64,000 bases of DNA from Buddleja alternifolia (taxonomy: Eukaryota; Streptophyta; Magnoliopsida; Lamiales; Scrophulariaceae), in assembly GCA_019426215.1 (NCBI GenBank), contig CM033402.1, positions 8,309,246 through 8,373,245 on the forward strand, read 5' to 3'. The translations under genes were made by a program, and so were the position numbers. The notes beneath the pieces were generated by a model, which saw only the letters and a program-made list of their open reading frames with translations, was not told the origin of the DNA and searched no databases. This document shows positions 1 to 8,937 of the stretch, piece after piece; within the stretch, counting starts at the first letter, position 1; each line of letters starts with the position of its first letter.

Positions 1-700
1 TCTGTTATACCATTCTATATAGTTGTGTATAAAATTCACAGTGTATAATGGTTTGTATTGTAGTGTATAATGGTTTGTATTGTAGTGTATAATGATTTGT
101 ATTGTAGTGTATAATAATAAATCTAATCTATAATTTGTTATACTATTCTATAAAATAAGATTTATAAGTTGAATCCATAAAGAAGAAGATAACACTTGCT
201 ATAAGTTCCTGTGTTAATAATATGATTTTTGTGTAATGCATATACATCATATATATTGATATGTATTTTGATAAGTTACATATATGCACGCTTGCATAAT
301 ATGCCTACACTTTTTTCAAAATTAATAGAAATTGCTGTCTTATACCACCAATGAATGTCTGATAGTTGTTCACCCATCAAGACACGTCAAATAAATTCTA
401 TTAGTGAAGAAAAACAATGGTTTGTATTGTAGTATATAATAATAAATCTAATCTGTAATTTATTATACCATTTTATATAGTTGTGTATAAAATTCACTGT
501 GTATAATGGTTTGTATTATAGTGTATAATAGTTTGTATTGTAGTGTATAATAATGAATCTAATCTACAATCTGTTATACCATTCTATATAGTTGTGTATA
601 AAAATTCACAGTGTATAATGGTTTATATTGTAGTGTATAATTGTTTGTATTGTAGTGTATAATGGTTTGTTATTGTAGTGTATAATGGTCCGTTACAGAG
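1..700. repeat. Minisatellite built on a 22-bp unit, with a longer higher-order unit
   Basis: The unit agtgtataatggtttgtatt plus two bases recurs head to tail around 40-115, 415-435, 495-560 and 610-690. It sits in a longer unit (roughly 100-140 bp) that also carries the words aatctaatct and ccattctatatagttgtg, seen at the start, near 440-560 and near 545-690. Copies differ by single bases and small indels. No coding potential is visible. Confidence 0.8.
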
Positions 701-886
701 AAATAAAGAGAAACTCATCTGTTCAAATTCACTCTATCTATTACATTAGATCAGTTGCTTAATGATGATTTGCAGACTCATAATTGATAACAGAAGAAGA
801 ATTCAGAAAAAATTGAATTGAAAACAGAAGAAGATGATGAATAGGGATTCGATTTCTGCATATCCTTCGATCTTTACAGCCCCGAT

Positions 887-1090
887 CTCGAATTTTACTG
901 AAAAAAAATCGATTTGATGTGAATTGAATGGGAAAAAAACAATATCTCGTATCAATTTTGTTGGAAAACAACCGATTTGATGATGAATTGAACGGGTAAA
1001 ACGATATCTCGAATCAATTTTACTGAAAAACAATCGATTTGATGATGAATTGAATGGGTAAAAAAATATCTCTTATCAATTTTGCTGATA
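887..1090. repeat. About three tandem copies of a ~62-bp unit
   Basis: The words cgatttgatgatgaattgaa, gggtaaaa, atatctcgtatcaatttt and ctgaaaaaca recur in the same order three times with a spacing of about 62 bp. Short minus-strand reading frames here are by-products of the repetition. Sequence 701-886 and 1091-1338 shows no gene. Confidence 0.7.
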
Positions 1091-1336
1091 TATGTGATTA
1101 TGGAAAGAATATATGAAATCGGTTATGACTCGTGAAACTGGAGATTTGATTTGATACTGTGTATTAAATTGAATCTGTTAGTTATAATTTAATGACTAAA
1201 ATGCCCTTTACATAATTAAAACAAATTATTAAATCAGTTAAATGTGTTAAATGTAGACCTTGGGATCAAATTGAATCAAAGGCCTAGATTGGGTCTTATA
1301 TCTTACTTAATGGCAAGGGATGTATTTGATCCATAT

Positions 1337-1338
<2 letters not shown>

Positions 1339-1383
<45 letters not shown>
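1339..1383. repeat. (TA)n microsatellite
   Basis: About 22 uninterrupted TA dinucleotides. Confidence 0.95.
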
Positions 1384-1385
<2 letters not shown>

Positions 1386-1603
1386 AGTTAACCTAATGAA
1401 CTAACCTGTGGATATATGGAGAAGCAACTTTAGTTTTGAACATTTTTTCGCGAAGTTCGAAATATGCATAGCTCCGAAAGTATTGATATCCAAAGCAACG
1501 TCATACCTGGTTAGTTACAAAATATATTTTTTCTTTAAAATAAAATCGGTTATATAATACATGTCATGAATATTAAGTAAATTAAAGACAAATACGGCAA
1601 AGT

Positions 1604-2121
1604 TCATTTTAGTTCCACAGGATATCGTGATTCTAGTTTTAGTCCCGTGCTTTACGCGATTTTAAAAATAGTCCTAATAATTCAAAAAAGTTGTAATGTA
1701 TGTCTTTCTACAAACAACGTTAGTCCCATACTTTATTTTTAAAGGAATGTATTTTAAAAATTGCATTTGCCCCTAAACTATACAAGATGTATTATCCCCA
1801 CCCCCCCCAAAAAAAATATATTAATGTCACTTACCCCCTGAAAAATTAAGTGAAATAAAAATATGTTTATGGGGGTAAGTGAAAAAAAATATGTTTAGGG
1901 GATGTTTGGTACAAAGTATATAATTTCAGTGGGCAAAATACAATTTTCAGTTGCCCATTCATTCAAAATTATACAGAAAATATTGCATCGGACTAACTCC
2001 ACCTTAAAAAGGGGCCACATTTGCAACTAGTGTGAAATATTGAGACTTTTTCTATAATCCATTAAAGCGTGGGACGAGTACTAAAATCGCGATATCCTGT
2101 GGGACTAAAATTGAAATCTTA
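1604..2121. mobile_element. Inverted-repeat MITE, ~0.5 kb, family unassigned
   Basis: The left arm near 1607-1670 contains ccacaggatatcgtgatt and the word cccgtgctttacgcgatttt. The right arm near 2064-2118 reads as its imperfect reverse complement (atcgcgatatcctgtgggac, preceded by aagcgtgggacgagt). Arms of about 60 bp flank AT-rich non-coding DNA with a C-run at 1800-1808. I could not find a convincing target duplication, so the ends are good to about 10 bp. Sequence 1384-1603 and 2122-2460 shows no gene. Confidence 0.6.
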
Positions 2122-2470
2122 CCATCAGTTAAACTATTATAAAAGTTGAAAAAGACTGACACGTAAATGAGAGTAGAACCCAAGACTACCTCTGACATTT
2201 TGGGGTCTTAGCCCATTAAAACTAGGCTTCATCAGCAATTCAAAAATACTTCAGGATGACAAGTGTGTTGAAATTAAAGTGTATATTCATTTGCATTTTG
2301 AACTATTAGATCATTAGAAATATAATTTCAATCTCACCATTTAAGTCGATAATATTATTGAAACATAATCAACAACCTTCCTATGTTTTTGTTGGAATAC
2401 ATTCTTCACATTCCTTGATACCAAAGACTTTTTGGAAACATAATGTTTTGGATAAAAATGATATATTCAT

Positions 2471-2611
2471 CCTTCGACAAAACTACACAAACCTCCTAGG
2501 AAATGTTCCTAACATACGGAAAATAATCCTCACATGGTATATATATCCTTCGATAAAACTGCACAAACCTCCTAGCTGGGAAAGGTTTCTAACATACGTA
2601 AATAATCCCCA
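2471..2611. repeat. Two tandem copies of a 76-bp unit
   Basis: The series ccttcgacaaaactacacaa, acctcctag, aacatacg, aataatcc starts at 2471 and again at 2547 with minor changes. The 88-codon open frame across it is a by-product of the duplication and resembles no protein I recognise. Confidence 0.7.
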
Positions 2612-2645
2612 GGGGCGGATCTAAGTGAGGGGCGCAAATAATCCC

Positions 2646-3052
2646 CAGGGGTGGATCTAGGTGGGGGGCAGTGCCTCCACTGATTTTTTTTTTTAAAGAA
2701 TATATACAGATCTTTTAATTTTAATTTCTCAATTACATTAATGCTTCTACTCAATTTTGAAAATTCATTTTTTTACCTTACAAAATTTTTTATAATTGAA
2801 TTTCGCCCCCCCAAAGTAAAAAAATATCACGTTTTCTTTCTTTACTTTGAGTTCGCCCCCCAAAACCCAAAATTCTGGCTATAACAAAAGAGGTATAAAA
2901 GTATAAATTATGTCGAAAGTTGTAATTGAACCTAATTAGTTATTATATTTCCCCCTATAAATATAGCGTACCGTACCGCGGGGAGCAAACCCCCCACACC
3001 CCCTCGGTAAAATTCCTAATGCCCCAGACCTCAGTTTTTGAATCCACCACTG
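2646..3052. mobile_element. hAT-type MITE with perfect 8-bp TSD
   Basis: The left end starts CAGGGGTGGATC and the right end is gaatccaccactg, giving hAT-like inverted termini of the CAGNGGTGGAT type. The 8 bases ataatccc flank both sides exactly (2638-2645 and 3053-3060), which is the hAT target-duplication length. The 407-bp body has no transposase; it contains the C-run-bearing words tcgcccccc that many plant elements of this type carry. A second partial copy of the TSD plus left terminus (aataatccccaggggcgg) lies just upstream at 2602-2637. Confidence 0.85.
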
Positions 3053-3309
3053 ATAATCCCTGTGGTATGTCCATACAAGCTTTCCCTAATGTTTGCGAAA
3101 TATTTAGTAGACTCCTCGCGGTCCATGAAAAATGATGAAGATCGTACACTTTTGCCGAGTTTTCATTGAATTGACAAAACAAAAACAATGAAGATATATA
3201 TTACATGCATGAATATTTTCATGGACTGTTTTTGATTTCCTACCTAATCATCAAACGTCATGAATATATGCAACGATATATATATATATGTATATATTCC
3301 TGTTAATAC

Positions 3310-3980
3310 CTTTCATCAAATCTAGTTGTTGCAGCAGAGTTGACAATAAAATCTACTTCTCTCCACATCACATCTCTCAACTCTGTACTCGTGATCCCTA
3401 AGTTTTCATGAGAAATATCACACGAGATTGGAATAACTTTTGATGATATTATCGAAGCAAAGTTTTCACCCCACTTGTCCCTTAAAACTCGAAACAACTC
3501 AGTATCAACGATCTGCAAACAAAATTGCCGTTAAAAATCATGTATGAGATGCTTACAAATGCACATGTATATTCTCTTGAATTTTTAAGTTTAATATTAA
3601 TGTTGAAGTTTGAAGACTTTTTTAAGCTTAAACCAAAATAATATATAAAAATATGATAATACCCTTAAGCATAATAAATAACTCTATGGTTTTATTCGCT
3701 TACCTCGTGATCCAGCCGTTGTTCTATAGATCGATCACTTGATGCTCGTATTAGGAGAAACAACTTCTTAACATTTGGCTGAACACGACGTATCTTCTCG
3801 ACTAGAACTAAATTAAATTGACAAACGCATATGTTAAGTTGGGTATTCTTAAACATACAAAAGTAACAAATTGAATAGGAGAACATTGAGAAAATTTTAA
3901 CCTTTTGCAAGAAAGCCCGTGGAGCCAGTGATGAAAATTGTCTTGCCCTCAAAATTTTCTGCAATTCTTTTCGGATCCAT
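3310..3980 (-). pseudogene. FAR-like: Fatty acyl-CoA reductase (alcohol-forming), 5' fragment of three exons
   Basis: Three exons read on the minus strand. Exon 1 (3980-3902) starts at an ATG and carries the Rossmann-type motif TGSTGFLAK. Exon 2 (3807-3704) continues with EKIRRVQPNVKKLFLLIRA, a FAR hallmark. Exon 3 (3512-3310) ends in NSAATTRFDER. Junctions are GT-AG (cttgcaaaag/gtt, tttag/ttc, cacgag/gtaag, tttgcag/atc, gaaag/gta) and the frame stays open through 128 codons; exon 1 ends after one base of a codon. Plant FARs are about 490 residues and reduce long-chain acyl-CoA to primary alcohols for wax, cutin or suberin. No later exon is visible down to position 1. The gene is either truncated, its 3' side replaced by repeats and MITEs, or it continues past the window through a long intron. 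The visible part has no internal stop. Confidence 0.85.
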
Positions 3981-4685
3981 TAGAAATGCCAATGAATTTT
4001 GCAATCAAATTGATTGAATAATTAATTCAATAATCTTGAAGTGAATTCTCACGTTTCTATATATGCAGATGTTTAAATAGTGCTTCATGATCACTAATTC
4101 ACTATTAGCCCTAGTGATTGGTGGTATGTAGCCGTGCCTAACAGCAGCACGACTATTTCATCATTAATCTCAAATTTCACATCGTAGTGTAGTCGTATGG
4201 TTAGTGAAGGGTGCCTAAGTGCCTTCGTGTAATGCCTAATACAACAAAAAAATATAGGTTAATAATAAAATTTATTTGAAGTTTTGTGAGTGGGTGGTGG
4301 GGTTGGGGGGGGGGGGGGTGTTTAGGGGAAATTTGATTTAAAACATGTTTACTCTAACACCTAATAGCATATGGCTATTTAAGCATTAACTTCAATTCAC
4401 AATTTAGTGTAATGTGGTGATTTTAAGAAAAGAATTCACAACCAATATATGTTATGTTTGATAAGATCCAACTATTAGGATTTTTTCCAAAACAATTTAA
4501 TTGTATTTCTTTATTCTTGGTTAAGTAAATATAAGTACAAAGCAAATAAGGATTATTGCATATTTAATGCATATTACACATGTCAACATCCATACGATGG
4601 AATAGAAGATGAAATAACATTTTGGAATAAAAGATCTTGTCAGGTGTAAAATAACCCACATGCATATATATATATATATATATTA
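3981..4685. other. Upstream flank of the reductase fragment, no gene seen
   Basis: This is AT-rich non-coding DNA with a G-run near 4302-4318. The words gtgcctaagtgccttcgtgt and atgcctaata near 4208-4240 recur in altered form near 42925-42955, so a small dispersed repeat is present in both places. The immediate upstream part would hold the reductase promoter, but I see no clear TATA box I would commit to. Confidence 0.4.
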
Positions 4686-5797
4686 CTAGTAGAAAGCACG
4701 TGCGTTGCACGTGAGTACCTAGTTGTTTTCACATTATAAGAAAAATTGATATCGATATTTTATAGATATGTTTTTTGTGAAAAATACAAATTGTTTACAA
4801 GAAATGTATAATTATAATTTAGTTAGGTTTCTTGTAATTTATTGGGATTTTTCTGTAATAAAAATTTTGAATGATTAAAGAAATTCAGAATCGCAGAGTA
4901 GATGAACACAGAACACCTGTTTATGTTTTGCCTATACCACACGAAAGATGATGTAAAATAAATATTAATAATAATATACAGAGTTGTGGAACTCATATGC
5001 CTTGGATGAGGAAGTTCTAGAGTTGGACTTTGTCACATACCTGAAGGCATTGCTAACAATTGCAGCGGGGAAATGAAAATATCAACTTGGATTAGAAGTT
5101 GTATAAATATTTTAATAATACCACTTCAAATGAGCTAAAAAAAAAATTCTTAGCTGCAGACTGTATTAGGAGTTTTAGAAGTCGAAAGGTCCAATTTTTG
5201 GGTTAATAGCTTTCATTTTTCATTAATTTGTAGGAAGGTGGGGTGGCTTCATTAGCATTAATTTTGTAAAAAAATGAGGCACAATATTTGGGTTAATAGC
5301 TTTGATATTTCATTAATGTGTAGGAAGGTGGTGCGACTTCATCAGCATTAATTTTGTAAAAAAGTAGGGGATTTTATATGTAGTAAATATTACTTATTTT
5401 CTATTGTAATTGTAATTTAAAATAGTAAGGGTAGAAAAGTAAATTTACAATTAGAAGAAACACCAAAATTATCCACACTTGGATTTTCAGAAGTTGAAAG
5501 GTCCAATTTTTGGGTTAATAGCTTTGATTTTTCATTAATTTGTAGGAAGGTGGGGTGACTTCGTTAGCATTAATTTTGTAAAAGAATGAGGCACAATATT
5601 TGGGTTAATAGCCTTGATATTTCATTAATGTGTAGGAAGGTGGTGCGACTTCATTAGCATTAATTTTGTAAAAAAGTAGGGGATTTTATATGTAGTAAAT
5701 ATTACTTATTTTCTATTGTAATTGTAATTTAAATTAGTAAGGGTAGAAAAGTAAATTTACAATTGGAAGAAACACCAAATTTATCCACACTTTTAGA
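4686..5797 (-). mobile_element. Non-autonomous Helitron candidate
   Basis: Read on the minus strand the unit ends in a perfect 7-bp-stem hairpin (CACGTGC-aac-GCACGTG), then ctttcta, then CTAG followed by T: the layout of a Helitron 3' end (hairpin, CTRR, insertion before T). The opposite end reads TCTAAAAGTGTGG, which fits a Helitron 5' TC start, although the flanking base is T rather than the expected A. No Rep/helicase is present. The interior is non-coding apart from a short open stretch around 4980-5070 that I cannot assign. Boundaries are inferred from these motifs only. Confidence 0.5.
5178..5790. repeat. Two copies of a 312-bp tandem unit, each holding two ~94-bp subunits
   Basis: The word gaaggtccaatttttgggtt type start (gaagtcgaaagg at 5178, gaagttgaaagg at 5490) repeats at a spacing of 312 bp. 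Inside each copy, gggttaatagctttgat, aggaaggtggggtg and cattaattttgtaaaa occur twice. The four subunits differ slightly, so an old ~94-bp duplication was followed by a duplication of the pair. The array makes up most of the Helitron-like unit. Confidence 0.85.
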
Positions 5798-6419
5798 ATA
5801 ATATATATATATATACACATACATACATACATACACACAAGCCCTGTTATCTAACATAATATTTTTTTGATCACAAAATTAATTTGCAACTCCTCTTTAG
5901 AAATAAAGTAATGCACCAGACTTGCAATTTGAAAACTAAAAAAATAAAATAAAAGGCAATTGTTCTTCAATTGTGTATTTTCAATTTTATAATCTCCTAA
6001 GAAAACTCAGCTCTCTCACTCCATTGCCCGCCATTGCGATAAGGGGCACGAAATCATCAATCAATCATACCAATATTATTATGCTATTGAATTTTTACTC
6101 CTTCAAATCATTTTTGCTTGAAATCAATTATCTCCAGGACCATAACAATTTAGGTTGTCTTATAACTACCCACGAAAGATTGTCATTGTCTCACGTCTCA
6201 ACTCAATTTTTCCCACAGATGCAGTCTAATTTAGCATCATACGTTTTTAATATTATCAAGACTCCTATTTATAATTGTTCATAGTAGAGTATAAGAAGCC
6301 ATAATTATCATAAGCTTCTTGGGCTTGGGCTCAGCCTATTAAATATTATAATATTTATGTTATTGGTCCAAGGGTTTAACTCGGTCCAATCAAGTATGTT
6401 TTACCTGCATCAAATCGAT
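5798..6419. other. No gene seen; short microsatellites
   Basis: Starts with (TA)n and (CATA)n tracts (5800-5838). A 103-codon open frame at 5973-6284 has no recognisable motif, no support from composition and no neighbour in the same frame, so I do not call it a gene. Confidence 0.4.
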
Positions 6420-7445
6420 AAATCGTATAATAATGATATTAGTTTCTAAGATAGAATATTAAAAATATTTTGATGTAATTTAATTTTTATTTTAATATGG
6501 TAATTATCTATAAATAAATTTTTTAATTTTATAAAAAGATTGAAAAAATTTGAAATATTAAACTTAAATAATAATGAGTATAAATTACCAATATAAACTT
6601 AAAATACATTTCTATACAAAACTAAAATTGATTAATTTTTAATCTAGAAAGCTAAGGGTAATTAAGTCTATAAATTTACTAACCCTAAATGTTGGGTTTT
6701 TGGAATGAAAAGTTGATGGAATGAGTTTCTTGAATTGACAAGTATTATCATGCATTTTTTGGATAGAAAAGTTATTTTTAATAGTATTTTTAGTAATTAT
6801 TCCCTAAATTATAATACTAGTGACAATGTTAAAATAGTCACTAGATAGTAGATATAAATTATTAGTGACAATAATATTTTGGAAAAGTACTAAAATCTCC
6901 CTAAAATAAATTTTTATATCAATCAAGCAAATGAAAATACTTTTCAATCTCAAAAACCCATTCGACAACTTTTCATTCCAAAAACGCCAAAAGTTTGGAA
7001 TAACAACTTTGTCGACTAAAGTACCCTTCATTTATTAAGTATATAATTGATCAATTATTTTTTCTTATTGGAATACTTTTGTTTTAATTTTCTGAAATTG
7101 ATAAATTGTATAATACAAATTTCTTTTTAATATTAAATTTTTTAAATATTTTTACATAATTTATTTAGAAAGATTAAAAAATATGTAAATTTAAAATTAA
7201 AACCATAATTTTTATCAATTATAAATAATTTTTTTAAATAAATAAATCTCTATACAAAACTATAATTAATGAATTTTTAATCTAGAGGCTAAGGAAAATT
7301 AAGTCCATAAATTTAATAAACCTAAATGTTGGGTTTTTTGGAATGAAAAGTTGATGGAACGAGTTTTTTGGATTGACCAATATTATTATATGTTTTTTGG
7401 ATACAAAAATTTATTTTAAGGGTTTTCAAGTAATTTTCCTTAATA
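6420..7445. repeat. Diverged direct repeats (~640-bp spacing) with an inverted partial copy between
   Basis: The block ending cctaaatgttgggtttttgg, gaatgaaaagttgatggaa occurs at 6684-6805 and again at 7320-7440, with a related AT-rich lead-in before each. Between them (6885-7035) a reverse-complement version (ttttcattccaaaaacgcc) forms an inverted repeat with the first block. This looks like a multicopy AT-rich element that inserted twice or rearranged locally. No protein-coding signal. Confidence 0.6.
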
Positions 7446-7664
7446 TTTTATATGACAAGAGTTTCTTTTAAGCTGTCACTATTTATTGACAATTAATAAC
7501 ACATATTTAGTGAGAACTTAGTGGCAAGACAAATAGAGTAGCAACTGTATTTGTTGTCACTAATTGTCAATGGTAGCAATAATTTTCTTATCATTAATTA
7601 TCAAAAGTGAATGCGTATATATAATTTTTGTCACTATTAAACATGTAAAAACAATAATTATGAT
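6818..7664. mobile_element. Broken CACTA-like non-autonomous element (TAGTGACAA subterminal motifs)
   Basis: Two pieces, about 6818-6884 and 7450-7664, match in order the two halves of the CACTA-like element at 15676-16097. Shared words include agtgacaatgtt, tcactagat, attagtgacaa, tcattaattgtcaa or close forms, and tttttgtcactattaaa. The gap is filled by the AT-rich repeat ending at 7445. Element B's LTR cuts in at 7665, so the right end is missing. Repeated TAGTGACAA/TTGTCACTA words are typical of CACTA subterminal regions. Confidence 0.5.
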
Positions 7665-8223
7665 TGATGTGTGTGGGTTTCACATCAATAATATTTATAT
7701 TAATATATGGGAGAATATGAGTGTTATAGTGAGATTTAATATATAATATAAGAGCGATAATGTAACTAACAAGAGATTTAAGGTGGTTCGCTCCAAAAAT
7801 TAGACCTACGTCCACGGGGGTAAAGAGTTCGGATCCTTTTATTGATATTGGAGTCGCTATATATACAAGAATTTGATGGGGGTTAAAAGGGGTAAGTCAA
7901 TTATGCTACATATACATTTGGTAATAAGAATAAATCATAATCTATCCATATGAGGCTACAATCAATCAGATATAATTGGGAAGGATAGGTCGGATCTCCG
8001 TAGGTCTATATATGGTAAGGTTGAGGATTGATTGGATCTTGTCCCCAGCTGTCCATAATTAGCGCTGCCCTACCTGTGCAGGTCGGGTCATCTGGGCCTC
8101 CAGCTAAGCTTGTCAGAATATGATGTCTTCTAGAAGGATCCAAGTCCATAAAACCATTGGGCTTGGGCCCATACGGTATTAGACTACCCAGCTTGGCTCA
8201 AAGACGGATCTCTACCCACATCA
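7665..8223 (-). repeat. 3' LTR of gypsy element B
   Basis: In plus coordinates it runs from TGATGTGTGTGGGTTTCACA to ctacccacatca, so it has the same TGATG...CATCA ends as the element A LTR. The adjoining atagtcctccccaact is the reverse complement of a polypurine tract and matches the A tract ggggggactat. Length 559 bp against 602 bp for A. The inner sequence is clearly diverged from A. Confidence 0.85.
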
Positions 8224-8937
8224 ATAGTCCTCCCCAACTCTAAAGTTTGACGTAGTCAAGCTGTAAGAGTTGAAAAGAAATAATGGATATGGGTTGAGCT
8301 GACAAAACTCTGGGTATGCAGCTGGAAAATACGCTAAAGCACAAATGCCGCAAGAATCTCCAATCGATCCAGGTATAGCAACCTGACCTGTGGAGCTCAT
8401 GGAAGCCTTCCTGTGTAGGTTCGGAGAAAACCCTAGTTGTGAATTGACTAGCCGATTGGACTTCTCCATACATCTGCAGTTATTGCATTGGAACTCGAGA
8501 AAGTCGCGCCATAATCATGGCCTCGTCAAATGATGCCGCCATAACTGCCCCTAGATATGCGTTTGATGGCTGTCACGTGTACGGCTGGGGATGAAGCTCG
8601 CCTCTTTCCTTGTAAATTAATTTTATTTTTGAATTTTTAATTTTGAAAAAGGTAACTTGCAGAAACCATCGATTTTGTTTCGTTTTATAGATTTTTTGTT
8701 TAACATTAAAATCAGAAAAACCCTTTTCCTCTTCCTTTTCTTCAATTCTTTCTCTCCAGTGGCGGGTTACCCACGCTCGTTGCCCACTCCCTAGGTATTG
8801 CGTACTTCTCTCCTTCTTCTCTTTTTATATTTTGCTTGCTTTAGTTGCTTGGTGTGCTGCGTTTTGTTTTTAGAAGAGTTCCCCAAATCTTGTTGTGTTG
8901 TTGTTGCCTTTGTTTTTTGTCTTTTCGTGTGTAACTA

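Noticed and set aside
2358..2624. 88-codon open frame with repeated text
   Set aside because: Explained by two copies of a 76-bp repeat; no family resemblance.
5973..6284. 103-codon open frame
   Set aside because: No motif, no similar text elsewhere, AT-rich flank without promoter or splice context; length is expected by chance in such sequence.
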